This document shows, piece by piece, positions 1 to 8,814 of a stretch of DNA of 64,000 nt. Both the position numbers and the translations under genes were made by a program. Source of the DNA: Metarhizobium sp964253915 (lineage in GTDB: Bacteria > Pseudomonadota > Alphaproteobacteria > Rhizobiales > Rhizobiaceae); NCBI RefSeq assembly GCF_964253915.1, contig NZ_CAXUSG020000008.1:1-64000 (forward strand). Direction: 5' to 3'. A model generated the notes under the pieces. The model worked only from the letters and a program-made list of their open reading frames with translations. It was not told where the DNA came from and searched no databases. Each line of letters opens with the position of its first letter. Within the stretch, counting starts at the first letter, position 1.

Positions 1-2
1 GA

Positions 3-1334
3 TCAACCTGTCGAAACTCGTTAGACATAAGCCTATCCTCAAGCCTGTGCTTGAGCCTTCCTGCTTATGCTGAGTGTCCGGTCGAAAGTGGGGGCAGTTC
101 AGGTATAGATCGCTCGGTTCTGGCATCTGACAACCAGATTCAGAATGCGTGGCAGAACCTCCCGCAGCTGCTGAGCAATATTCCGCCGAACCTACGTACG
201 GAAGGCATCATGCGGATGTGTGTTGCAGTTGCTACTGGCCTATTCGATTCCGCGATAAACTACGCGTGGAACGCAGCGATCCTTGAGCTGCGTGATAAAG
301 TTCGTCGCTTCGGCATCCACATCATTCCGCAGATAATCGACAAGGACTTCGATGAGAAGAAATTGCTGGATATGCAGGATGCAGAGCTGCTGACCTTATG
401 TTTGAAACTCAACCTCATATCCGAAACGGGCTACTTTATGCTCGATCAATGCCGAGACATCCGAAACAATTTCTCGGCAGCCCATCCAGTAATCGGCAAC
501 ATTGATGAATACGAGTTCATTAGCTTTCTGAATCGATGCAGCCGACATGCTCTAAGCGATGAGCAGAATACGGCTGGCGTCGATATCAAAGAATTTATGA
601 AAGCTCTCAATGCGTCAGGTTTTTCACCGGAGCAGATGCAAATATGGTGTCACCGCATTACGCAGACCTTCAATGCCCAGCGCGATGCAATATTTGGTAT
701 GCTCCATGGCATCTATTGTGATCCATCAAAGGAAGAGCATTCGAGGGTCACGGCTATTAGCGTTTGTAGCCACTTTGCGTCATCCTTCTCGCCCAGCTCC
801 ATTTCACTACTAATCAACCAGCACCAGAGATATCAGGCAAAAGGGGAACAGGATCGCTTCAAGGCCTCACAAGCATTTTTCGAGCACCTTAAAATTATCG
901 GCCTTCTCTCTGAAACCGAGCGCCACGCCCTGATCTCGAAGGCTTGCAAGAACCTTATTTCGATCCACCAAGGTATTAACAACTTCTACAACGAAGGGCC
1001 TTTCGCCGAACGTCTTTCAAAACTTTCCGAAGGACATCAGATACCGGAGACGGTACGCCGCGAGTTTGTGGAAACTGTCATTACGTGCTCCGTCGGAAAT
1101 CCATATGGTACTGCTAATAGTGCTGACATCTACTACATGCAGATGATAAAGGGCTTCTCGCCGCGAGAAATACAAATGATGTTTGAGCTTGTATCATCAA
1201 CTACCGTTCTGGCAGGTAGAATAACTTCTCATGCTCGTTGCAGGAACAAATTCAAGGAAATTGTCAATTCATTGCAGCCAAGCAGCGTGCCGACCAGTTC
1301 GAAGTCCATTTACGAAAAATGGATACTCTCCTAA
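3..1334 (+). CDS. Hypothetical protein with HEPN-like motif, 5' end probably outside window
   Basis: I do not recognise this protein. The frame is open to the left edge without a stop, so the true start is probably outside the window; the first start-like codon inside is a TTG at 51 and the first good ATG is at 209. Counting from the TTG, residues 138-145 read RNNFSAAH, fitting the Rx4-6H signature of HEPN ribonuclease domains, in an all-helical-looking stretch. The rest looks helical, soluble and without membrane segments. It runs toward the RpiR gene on the other strand, and only about 100 bp separates the two ends. Composition is AT-richer than the core genes. A HEPN toxin or abortive-infection role is inference from one short motif. 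Confidence 0.6.
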   Translation, partial: STCRNSLDISLSSSLCLSLPAYAECPVESGGSSGIDRSVLASDNQIQNAWQNLPQLLSNIPPNLRTEGIMRMCVAVATGLFDSAINYAWNAAILELRDKVRRFGIHIIPQIIDKDFDEKKLLDMQDAELLTLCLKLNLISETGYFMLDQCRDIRNNFSAAHPVIGNIDEYEFISFLNRCSRHALSDEQNTAGVDIKEFMKALNASGFSPEQMQIWCHRITQTFNAQRDAIFGMLHGIYCDPSKEEHSRVTAISVCSHFASSFSPSSISLLINQHQRYQAKGEQDRFKASQAFFEHLKIIGLLSETERHALISKACKNLISIHQGINNFYNEGPFAERLSKLSEGHQIPETVRREFVETVITCSVGNPYGTANSADIYYMQMIKGFSPREIQMMFELVSSTTVLAGRITSHARCRNKFKEIVNSLQPSSVPTSSKSIYEKWILS

Positions 1335-1437
1335 AGGTGCGATTGAGGCGAGTTTTATGACCTGAATTCTTTAGGCATTCCCTGATCAGGCAAGATTCGT
1401 CTAGTATAGCTTGCTCGCGTTTTACGGGGGACGCAGT

Positions 1438-2322
1438 TTAAAGACCTGTCACGGTCGGAATTCTTGGTGTCGTCGAGTCCTTCTGAACTCGCGCAGCGAC
1501 TGCGACCGTCAAAGCCTGGGCAAGACACATCGGGGCCGCCAAGGACCGCGAGAAGGTGTAATCGTGCTCTGGTACGGCGAAGAGCACCTTGGCTGATTTT
1601 GCGAGCGGTGAGAGGGTGCTGTCCGAGATAGCGACCACTGGAACGCCGATTTTCTGTGCTTCTTCCACGATGTTCACGACCTCGTTGGCGTAGAAGCGGA
1701 ATGACACTGCAATTAAGGCGTCTGTCGTTCTCATTGTTCGCGCCATGTGGGTCGCAAGCCCACCGCCTGGATCGAGAAGGACGCAGCGCTTACCCAGCAT
1801 CGTCAAGATGTAGCGAAGCAATTCGACAACCGGCGCTGAACGCAGCTGGCCGACTAAATAAATGGTGTCCGCTGCATCAATCGTATCGGCTGCAACTGCC
1901 AGGTCTTCGGCACTCGTGCGCTCCAAGACATCCTGAAGAGACGCGATATCGCGAACGACCAGATCGTGCAGAAAGCCATATTCCGAGCGGTCCTCACGAT
2001 TTTGCAACTCAGTATCGAGAGCTTTGACACGCGCCTCAAACCCGGGCGCTGCTGTCGCCAACCTCTTTTGAAACAGGAGCTGTAGCTCCTTGAAACCCTT
2101 GTATCCGAGCGCTTGGGCAAAACGTACAAAGCTGGATGCGTGCATTTCGCAGCGTTCAGCGATTGTGTTGACCGATTGGACAGCGACCTCGTTTGGATTT
2201 TGGGTCAGGTAGACCGAAATCTTTTGATAGGTCTTGCTCATCTGATCATGACGTTCATGGATCAGACGAATGAGTTCTTCGTAGTCCTTGGGCGGCTCAA
2301 CAGGGGGCGGTAATTGCTTCAT
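1438..2322 (-). CDS. RpiR/MurR-family transcriptional regulator (HTH + SIS)
   Basis: A 294-residue regulator with an N-terminal RpiR helix-turn-helix (about residues 25-75, including NTIAERCEMHASSFVRFAQA) and a C-terminal SIS sugar-phosphate-binding domain (about 125-265). The ATG at 2322 is preferred over the in-frame TTG at 2337. It is the last gene of the leftward catabolic operon, 48 bp after pyc. RpiR proteins are the usual inositol-catabolism regulators (IolR) in rhizobia, so it probably controls this cluster in response to an inositol-derived intermediate. A 14-bp near-palindrome lies 12 bp upstream of its start and recurs at the iolG promoter, which would allow autoregulation. Family assignment is secure; ligand and regulon are inferred. 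Confidence 0.88.
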   Translation of the reverse strand: MKQLPPPVEPPKDYEELIRLIHERHDQMSKTYQKISVYLTQNPNEVAVQSVNTIAERCEMHASSFVRFAQALGYKGFKELQLLFQKRLATAAPGFEARVKALDTELQNREDRSEYGFLHDLVVRDIASLQDVLERTSAEDLAVAADTIDAADTIYLVGQLRSAPVVELLRYILTMLGKRCVLLDPGGGLATHMARTMRTTDALIAVSFRFYANEVVNIVEEAQKIGVPVVAISDSTLSPLAKSAKVLFAVPEHDYTFSRSLAAPMCLAQALTVAVAARVQKDSTTPRIPTVTGL

Positions 2323-2333
2323 GGCAATACTCT

Positions 2334-2347
2334 GCAATAAACGTTGC
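2334..2347. promoter_or_regulatory. Candidate RpiR operator upstream of the regulator gene
   Basis: The sequence GCAATAAACGTTGC is an imperfect inverted repeat (GCAAT, four bases, GTTGC). It lies just upstream of the RpiR start codon in the short gap after pyc and matches 12 of 14 positions of the palindrome at 11282-11295. Binding by the RpiR protein is an inference. Confidence 0.45.
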
Positions 2348-2370
2348 GAAATTCCAAGGGGGTGGCATAG

Positions 2371-5300
2371 CTATTCTATTTCCACCAGAAGATCGTTCGC
2401 TTCAACCGAAGCGCCAGCGGTCACATGGACAGCTTTAACGACGCCAGCACGGTCTGCGCTCAAGGCGGTCTCCATCTTCATTGCCTCAATGGAAAGGAGA
2501 CTGTCTCCAACCGTCACTTTCTGGCCAACCATAACAGATATCGAGGCTATTACCCCCGGCATCGGCGCTCCGATCTGGCCAGCGACTGATTGATCAGCTT
2601 TGGGACGAGCAGTCTTCGTCGACTTCTGCGCTCTGTCAGGAACCGTTGTTGAACGAGGCTGACCATTGATCTCGAAATAGACTTTTACATCCCCATCGTC
2701 GTTAGGCTCGCCCTTGGTCAGATAGCGAATTTCCAGCGTCTTGCCGGGCGCAAGCTCGACGGATGAATCATTACCTTCCTTCATTCCGTAGAAGAACACC
2801 GATGTCGGCAGTGCATGCACCGGGCCGTATTGGCGGCGGCGTCCCATGTAATCGAGGAATACCTTGGGATACATGAGATACGCAGCCAAATCCTCGTCAG
2901 AAACTTCGAATCCGTCCAGTTCAGTGACCAGCTTTGCGCGGACCGCTTCCAGGTCGACCGAGGGCAGGTGTTTGCCGGGGCGGTCTGTGGACGGGAGCTT
3001 TCCTTTCAAAACCTTTTTGGCAATGTCCGAGGGCCAGCCTCCTGGTGGTTGGCCGAGATTGCCTGAGAGCATATCGACCACGGAGTCAGGAAAAGCGACG
3101 TCACGCGCCGGATCGACGACGGCTTCCTTCGAGATGTTTTGCGCGACCATCATCAACGCCATATCGCCGACGACCTTCGACGAAGGCGTCACTTTTACGA
3201 TATCGCCGAATATCTGGTTCGCATCAGCGTACGCGTGAGCCACCTCGTGCCAACGCTCTTCGAGGCCGAGGCTTCTTGCCTGGGCCTGCAGATTCGTGAA
3301 CTGGCCGCCTGGCATTTCGTGAAGGTAGACCTCGGAGGCAGGTGCCTCCAAGCCACTTTCAAATGCTGCATATTGGTGGCGGACACGTTCCCAGTAATTG
3401 GAGATCGATCTGATGGTTTCCGGCTCAAGGCCCGTATCCCTGTCGGAACGAGCTAAAGCCTCGACAATCGAACCCATGCAGGGCTGCGAGGTGCCTCCGG
3501 AAAATGCATCCATGGCAGCGTCAACAGCGTCTACACCTGCATCAGCCGCAGCCAGGATAGATGCTGCTGCAATCCCGCTGGTGTCGTGGGTGTGGAAGTG
3601 AATTGGGAGACCTGTTTCTTCCTTCAGAGCTTTCACCAGGACACGGGCAGCTGCTGGCTTCAGCAGTCCGGCCATATCCTTCAGGCCAAGAATATGGGCA
3701 CCGGCAGCTTCAAGCTCCTTCGCCATGTTTACGTAGTACCGTAGGTCGTACTTGGCACGCTGAGGATTGAGAATATCGCCGGTGTAGCAAATGGTGCCTT
3801 CACAGATTTTTCCGGTCTCAATTACAGCGTCCATAGCGACACGCATGTTCTCGACCCAGTTCAGGCTGTCAAACACACGGAATACGTCCACACCCGACTT
3901 GGCGGCTCTATCTACGAAGAACCGCACCACATTGTCGGGATAGTTGGTGTAGCCAACGCCATTCGAGGCGCGCAGCAACATCTGTGTCAGGACGTTGGGC
4001 AGTCGCTCGCGGATCGCATGAAGGCGCTGCCATGGGCACTCTTGAAGGAAGCGGTACGCCACGTCGAATGTTGCGCCACCCCAGCATTCAACCGAGAAGA
4101 GGTCGCCCAGACCCGCCGCGTAGGCTGGCGCGATCTTGACCATGTCATCTGTGCGCATTCTGGTCGCAAGCAACGATTGGTGACCGTCTCGCATTGTCGT
4201 GTCGGTGATCAGCAGCTTGCTCTGCGATTTCATCCATTCGGCGACCGCAGATGCTCCGCGCTCTTCAAGAAGTTGGCGCGTGCCGGGCTTCCAATCCGGC
4301 TTTAACACCGGAACACGTGGTGGCTTGGCTTCTGCGGGCGGTTTGGCGCGTCCGGCAGTTTCGGGATGCCCGTTCACGGTAATATCGGCAATATACCGGA
4401 GGAGCTTAGTGCCACGGTCCGCGCGCTTACTGAATGAAAACAAGTCGGGCGTCGTATCAATGAACTTGGTCGTGTAGCTCATGTCCTGGAAGGTCGGATG
4501 CTTGAGCAAGTTCACGACAAACTCGATATTCGTATTCACCCCTCTGATGCGAAACTCACGGAGCGCTCGGTCCATTCGGCGGATAGCCTGATCCGGTGTC
4601 TGTGCGAGAGCGGTGACCTTAACCAGGAGGGAGTCGTAGTGACGGGTTACGACACTTCCCACATATGCGGTACCGCCATCCAATCGAATGCCCATGCCGG
4701 TGGCGGTTCTATAAGCAGCGATACGACCGTAATCAGGAATAAAGTTGTTTTGAGGGTCTTCGGTGGTAACTCGACATTGAACGGCGTGTCCGCTCAGTTT
4801 GACTGCTTCCTGGTTGTCTGCGCCCGTTGCCTCCGCCAAGGTCGCACCTTCTGCGATCCTAATCTGGGCTTGAACTATGTCGATGCCTGTCACTTGCTCG
4901 GTAACGGTGTGCTCAACCTGAACCCGAGGATTGACCTCGATGAAGTAGAACTCTTGAGAGTCCATATCCATCAAGAACTCTACGGTCCCCGCGTTCTGAT
5001 AACCGACGGAGTTTCCGATTTTCAACGCAAGAGCACATACCTCTTCCCGTTGTGCCGCAGTAAGGTATGGAGCCGGGGCACGTTCCACGACCTTCTGATT
5101 TCGCCTTTGAACGGTACAGTCACGTTCATAAAGGTGGAAGAGACCGCCATGCTTGTCCCCGAGAAGCTGAACTTCAACGTGACGTGCTCTCAGGATCATC
5201 TTTTCGAGATAGCCTTCGCCATTCCCGAATGCCGCCTCGGCTTCGCGGCGACCTTCCCGGACTTTTGCCTCCAGTTCCTCTTCCGCCAGGATCGGCCGCA

Positions 5301-5805
5301 TACCACGACCGCCTCCTCCCCAACTTGCCTTCAGCATCAGGGGGTAGCCGACAGCAGATGCCTGTTTCCGTATGGCGTCAAAATCGTTGTCCAGAACGTC
5401 GGTAGCCGGAATTACCGGTACTCCAGCGGATTGAGCGACTCTTCTGGCCGACGCTTTGTCGCCCAATGCACGCATGGTCTCCGCTAGAGGTCCGATGAAA
5501 GCGATGCCTGCCTCAACACAGGCTTCGACGAAATCCGGATTTTCAGAAAGAAGCCCATAACCTGGGTGAATTGCATCCGCCCCCGACTGTCTTGCAACAC
5601 GGATGATCTCCGGGATGCTCAGGTAAGCTCCAACCGGTGAGAGACCTTCGCCAATGCAGTACGCCTCATCGGCCTTAAACCGGTGGAGGCTGAGCTTGTC
5701 TTCTTGCGCGTATACCGCAACAGTCTTTTTCCCCAGCTCGTTGGCTGCGCGCATGACTCGAATTGCGATTTCGCCACGATTGGCGATCAGGATTTTCTTG
5801 AACAT
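2371..5805 (-). CDS. pyc: Pyruvate carboxylase
   Basis: This 1144-residue protein is a full-length single-chain pyruvate carboxylase, the biotin enzyme that makes oxaloacetate from pyruvate, bicarbonate and ATP. The biotin-carboxylase domain fills about residues 1-455 (starts MFKKILIANRGEIAIRV). The carboxyltransferase barrel begins near 530 with DTTMRDGHQSLLATR, and the biotinyl lysine lies in EAMKME near 1109. The ATG at 5805 has a GAGGG Shine-Dalgarno and fits the family start; an upstream in-frame codon at 5874 would add 23 unrelated residues. It follows a 102-bp gap with two hairpins after the Gfo gene. Rhizobia normally keep pyc in the core genome, so this copy in a catabolic island is probably a second one that turns pathway pyruvate into oxaloacetate. 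Confidence 0.95.
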   Translation of the reverse strand: MFKKILIANRGEIAIRVMRAANELGKKTVAVYAQEDKLSLHRFKADEAYCIGEGLSPVGAYLSIPEIIRVARQSGADAIHPGYGLLSENPDFVEACVEAGIAFIGPLAETMRALGDKASARRVAQSAGVPVIPATDVLDNDFDAIRKQASAVGYPLMLKASWGGGGRGMRPILAEEELEAKVREGRREAEAAFGNGEGYLEKMILRARHVEVQLLGDKHGGLFHLYERDCTVQRRNQKVVERAPAPYLTAAQREEVCALALKIGNSVGYQNAGTVEFLMDMDSQEFYFIEVNPRVQVEHTVTEQVTGIDIVQAQIRIAEGATLAEATGADNQEAVKLSGHAVQCRVTTEDPQNNFIPDYGRIAAYRTATGMGIRLDGGTAYVGSVVTRHYDSLLVKVTALAQTPDQAIRRMDRALREFRIRGVNTNIEFVVNLLKHPTFQDMSYTTKFIDTTPDLFSFSKRADRGTKLLRYIADITVNGHPETAGRAKPPAEAKPPRVPVLKPDWKPGTRQLLEERGASAVAEWMKSQSKLLITDTTMRDGHQSLLATRMRTDDMVKIAPAYAAGLGDLFSVECWGGATFDVAYRFLQECPWQRLHAIRERLPNVLTQMLLRASNGVGYTNYPDNVVRFFVDRAAKSGVDVFRVFDSLNWVENMRVAMDAVIETGKICEGTICYTGDILNPQRAKYDLRYYVNMAKELEAAGAHILGLKDMAGLLKPAAARVLVKALKEETGLPIHFHTHDTSGIAAASILAAADAGVDAVDAAMDAFSGGTSQPCMGSIVEALARSDRDTGLEPETIRSISNYWERVRHQYAAFESGLEAPASEVYLHEMPGGQFTNLQAQARSLGLEERWHEVAHAYADANQIFGDIVKVTPSSKVVGDMALMMVAQNISKEAVVDPARDVAFPDSVVDMLSGNLGQPPGGWPSDIAKKVLKGKLPSTDRPGKHLPSVDLEAVRAKLVTELDGFEVSDEDLAAYLMYPKVFLDYMGRRRQYGPVHALPTSVFFYGMKEGNDSSVELAPGKTLEIRYLTKGEPNDDGDVKVYFEINGQPRSTTVPDRAQKSTKTARPKADQSVAGQIGAPMPGVIASISVMVGQKVTVGDSLLSIEAMKMETALSADRAGVVKAVHVTAGASVEANDLLVEIE

Positions 5806-5824
5806 GGGACCCTCGGGGGAAAAG

Positions 5825-5872
5825 GGACGTCCGGGTGGAGACCGGACGTCCTTGAGAAGGGGTTTGAACCCC
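5825..5872 (-). promoter_or_regulatory. Two hairpins between the Gfo gene and pyc (possible attenuator)
   Basis: Two perfect inverted repeats lie in the 102-bp intercistronic gap: GGACGTCCGG at 5825-5834 with its complement at 5842-5851 (7-nt loop), and GGGGTT/AACCCC at 5859-5872. On the transcribed minus strand the 10-bp stem is followed by CTTTTCCCCC, a short U-tract. This could be a leaky terminator lowering pyc transcription or an mRNA-stabilising structure. No coding potential was seen in the gap. Confidence 0.5.
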
Positions 5873-5907
5873 ATAAACCGTCGGGGGAAGAGACGACGGC
5901 TATTCGA

Positions 5908-7032
5908 TCAGTTCGCCACGCTTATCCATTGGCGTGACGATGAGGATTGTTGGATGGTCTCAACTAAATGCTGAATGCGCAAACCGGCGGCAAAGCCAAA
6001 CGGCTCTTCAATTTCACCGGCAATCGCCTGGATGTATCCGGCAATCTCGATGGCTTTCAGATCGTTGAAACCAAGCTGATGACCGGGGGCAACACAGAAC
6101 CGCCCATAGGGTTCGTGATCCGGCGACGCTTCGATCTTCCGGAAACCACGGCGACCGACGGGATCGTCATTGGTATAGAAGTGAAGCTCGTTGAAGCGCT
6201 CCTGGCTGAAATGCAGCGAGCCCTTCGTGCCGTAGACCTCGAAATCGTGCTGCATCTTCCTGCCTGTGGCAATCCAGTTGCCCTCAATCGAGCCTTGTGC
6301 ACCATTGGCAAACCGCAGGAAGGCACGACCGACATCGTCAACCTCAACGCGCCGCGTGCCACCTTTTCCGTCCGGTCGCTCGCCAATCATGGTGATGCAA
6401 TCTCCCATGACATCGGTAATCGGTCCGAGAAGAAACTCGGCGGTGGCAAGGGCATGCGAACCGATGTCTGCCAGAGCGCCGCCGCCCTCAGGAGCGTGTC
6501 TGAACGTGAATGCACCCGACGCGTCGACCATGTAGTCTTCAGCGTGAAGGCCACGATAGCCCCGGACCTGGCCCAGCTCACCGTCGGCGATCATCTTCCT
6601 TGCCAATCGGATCATCGGGTTGCAGAGATAGTTGAAGCCCACCTGGGTCTTGACGCCTTTTGCTGCGGCAGCTTCTGACATTTCACGGGCGTCGGATGCC
6701 AACGGTGCCAAGGGCTTTTCACAATAGACGTGCTTCCTTGCCGCAATGGCGGCCAAAGCCATTTCCTTGTGAAGTGCATTCGGAGCAGTGATGTCGACGA
6801 CATCGATATCTGGATTGGAAATCAGGCTGCGCCAGTCTGTGGTTGAGTTGGCAAACCCGAATTCGTTGGCAGCTTTATTGGCGGCCTCATCTGTAACGTC
6901 GGCAACCGTGTGCAGCTCAATGTCGAACGGCAGATCGAAAACCTTCTGCGCGGACGCGAACCCGAAGACATGGGCTTTGCCCATGAATCCAGTTCCAATG
7001 AGTCCGACACGGAGAACGGGTTTGTTACGCAT
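5908..7032 (-). CDS. Gfo/Idh/MocA-family NAD(P)-dependent oxidoreductase
   Basis: A 374-residue dehydrogenase of the glucose-fructose oxidoreductase/inositol dehydrogenase family. An N-terminal Rossmann fold has VGLIGTGFMGKAHV, and the family motif CEKPLA follows at about residue 105. The C-terminal half is the usual alpha/beta substrate domain. The ATG at 7032 overlaps the end of the upstream hydroxyacid dehydrogenase gene by 8 bp, so the genes are translationally linked. It probably oxidises a hydroxyl on a cyclitol or sugar acid; the substrate cannot be read from sequence. It is one of three Gfo/Idh/MocA proteins in the cluster (with iolG and the gene at 15998), suggesting more than one inositol isomer or derivative is handled. 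Confidence 0.85.
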   Translation of the reverse strand: MRNKPVLRVGLIGTGFMGKAHVFGFASAQKVFDLPFDIELHTVADVTDEAANKAANEFGFANSTTDWRSLISNPDIDVVDITAPNALHKEMALAAIAARKHVYCEKPLAPLASDAREMSEAAAAKGVKTQVGFNYLCNPMIRLARKMIADGELGQVRGYRGLHAEDYMVDASGAFTFRHAPEGGGALADIGSHALATAEFLLGPITDVMGDCITMIGERPDGKGGTRRVEVDDVGRAFLRFANGAQGSIEGNWIATGRKMQHDFEVYGTKGSLHFSQERFNELHFYTNDDPVGRRGFRKIEASPDHEPYGRFCVAPGHQLGFNDLKAIEIAGYIQAIAGEIEEPFGFAAGLRIQHLVETIQQSSSSRQWISVAN

Positions 7033-7993
7033 AGGCAAATTCCGGATTTACAACGAGGGTAGGATCGACGCTGCCGTTCAAATAATTCACGGCGTTTTGG
7101 ATGGACGCGATTGCCATTCGCTCTCCGCATTCTGCGGTAAGACCGGCAATGTGGGGGGACAGAACCGCGTTCGGATGGCTGAGAAGTGGAGCGTCGATGG
7201 CAGGCGGTTCTTCGTCAAAGACGTCCAAGCCGACGGCTCCGACGTGACCACTAAGCAACGCATCATGGAGTGCCTGCTCGCAGATCACTCCGCCGCGAGC
7301 CGTGTTGGAAATCACGACACCGCGTTTCATCATAGCGATCTCGGCAGCGCCGATGGCCGGTGTGGATGCCTTCGGAATGTGAACCGAAACATAGTCTGCC
7401 CAAGGCAGGCCTTCCTCCAGTGATGTTGGAGTTACAGGGCCCTCTGGCCAGCCCGTCTTCAGAAGGTATGGATCGTAAGCACGGATGTTCATCTCGAAAC
7501 CCGAGGCCATCCTGGCCAGATGTCGTCCAATTCGCCCGTAACCTAGGATAAGAAGGTTCTTGCCGGAAATTTCCTGCTGTTCGAGCTTGTTGCGCCAGCC
7601 CCATTGAGCGGGATCACGAACTGCCCGATCTGCCAGAATGGCTCGCTTGGCTCCGGCGAGAAGTTGCATCATCGCGTGTTCTGCGACTGAGACTGAATTC
7701 ACGTCACCAACAATCGTGAGCGCGATATTGCGCCGATTAAGCTCAGCAAGGTCGACCGAATCGTAACCGACCCCATGCCGCGACACGACTTTAAGCTGCT
7801 TAGCTCTAGCTATTGTCGCCGCCGACAGTGGCTGCGTGCGAATGACGAGCGCGTCTGCATAATCAATGAACGGTGCGTAGGACGACTCGGACACCTCTTC
7901 AATGTACTTGACGTTGAAGCCGCTGGCGGGCAACGCCTTCAACATGGCCTCACCAGAAGGGTGAAGTTTACCTGCGATGAGAAGTTTGTGCAT
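7025..7993 (-). CDS. D-isomer-specific 2-hydroxyacid dehydrogenase
   Basis: A 322-residue NAD-dependent dehydrogenase of the phosphoglycerate dehydrogenase/hydroxypyruvate reductase superfamily. The Rossmann motif LLILGYGRIGRHLA lies near the middle, followed by the catalytic Arg (NTARGG), Glu (DVFDEEPP) and His (SPHIAG). The ATG at 7993 overlaps the stop of the aldolase gene by one base (TGATG). It lacks the C-terminal ACT domain of long SerA proteins. Sitting directly after an HpcH/HpaI aldolase, it may reduce or oxidise the non-pyruvate product of the cleavage, such as a hydroxy- or keto-acid; the substrate is inferred only. Confidence 0.85.
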   Translation of the reverse strand: MHKLLIAGKLHPSGEAMLKALPASGFNVKYIEEVSESSYAPFIDYADALVIRTQPLSAATIARAKQLKVVSRHGVGYDSVDLAELNRRNIALTIVGDVNSVSVAEHAMMQLLAGAKRAILADRAVRDPAQWGWRNKLEQQEISGKNLLILGYGRIGRHLARMASGFEMNIRAYDPYLLKTGWPEGPVTPTSLEEGLPWADYVSVHIPKASTPAIGAAEIAMMKRGVVISNTARGGVICEQALHDALLSGHVGAVGLDVFDEEPPAIDAPLLSHPNAVLSPHIAGLTAECGERMAIASIQNAVNYLNGSVDPTLVVNPEFAYA

Positions 7994-8805
7994 CAGTAGC
8001 CTCCCGCTTTGGGGGCTTCGGTTGTGGCTTTCTGTGTAAGCTTTCGCCATGTGCCGACAGACTCAGCGGCCGCCGCCGCGATAAGGCGAGAATCGCCTGA
8101 CACGGTTGTCATGTCGAAACCCCACTCGATGGCGCGTGCGGCATACTCCGCTGTTCCGCAATGAAGAGCGGCCTTGATACCGTTGCGGTGGCAAGTGTCC
8201 TTGATGCGCTTGATAGCTTCGATGACCTCCGGTTCTTCGCGGTCGAAAGCGGGCATCAATTTGCCCTTCGACAGAGAGAAGCTGAGGTCAGCGGGGCCAA
8301 CATAGATGCCATTGAGGCCCGGAGTGGAAGCGATCTCCTCAAGGTTCTCCATGGCTTCTGCTGTTTCGATCATTGCAAAAGCCAATATCTCATCATTCGC
8401 TTCGGCGGGGTAATTGGCACCTGCCGCATAAACAGCGCGAGTCGGTCCGAAGCTGCGTTCTCCAAGCGGAGGATATCGCATGTACCGAACGAACTGCTCG
8501 GCCTGAGCGCGGGTGTTGATCATCGGGCAGATGATCCCATATGCCCCGGCGTCGAGGACCTTGGAAATCCAGGAAGGATCGAGCCAGGGAACACGTGCCA
8601 TCAGGACTTTGTCCGAGGCACGCATTGCCTGGAACATCGCCAACACATCCTTATAATCGACAGCCCCGTGCTGGATGTCGATGGAGATTGCATCGTAGTC
8701 CTGCGCTGCCATGATTTCTGCCACAAATGGGCTGGCGATTGAGAGCCATCCATGCAGGACTGGGCGGCCTTCCGACCATATCTGCTTCAGCTTGTTCTTC
8801 TTCAT
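7993..8805 (-). CDS. HpcH/HpaI-family class II aldolase
   Basis: A 270-residue TIM-barrel aldolase of the HpcH/HpaI (2-keto-3-deoxy acid aldolase) family. Visible hallmarks are ISIDIQHGAVD near residue 40, GERSFGPTRA with the pyruvate-binding Arg region, and the metal ligand stretch AMIETAEAMENL followed by GIYVGPADLS. Members cleave 4-hydroxy-2-keto acids to pyruvate and an aldehyde. It lies 9 bp after the aldehyde dehydrogenase and overlaps the next gene. Pyruvate would suit pyc three genes downstream, and the aldehyde would suit the adjacent aldehyde dehydrogenase. It may replace the IolC/IolJ kinase-aldolase route, which is absent here. Confidence 0.87.
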   Translation of the reverse strand: MKKNKLKQIWSEGRPVLHGWLSIASPFVAEIMAAQDYDAISIDIQHGAVDYKDVLAMFQAMRASDKVLMARVPWLDPSWISKVLDAGAYGIICPMINTRAQAEQFVRYMRYPPLGERSFGPTRAVYAAGANYPAEANDEILAFAMIETAEAMENLEEIASTPGLNGIYVGPADLSFSLSKGKLMPAFDREEPEVIEAIKRIKDTCHRNGIKAALHCGTAEYAARAIEWGFDMTTVSGDSRLIAAAAAESVGTWRKLTQKATTEAPKAGGY

Positions 8806-8814
8806 TGTGTCACC

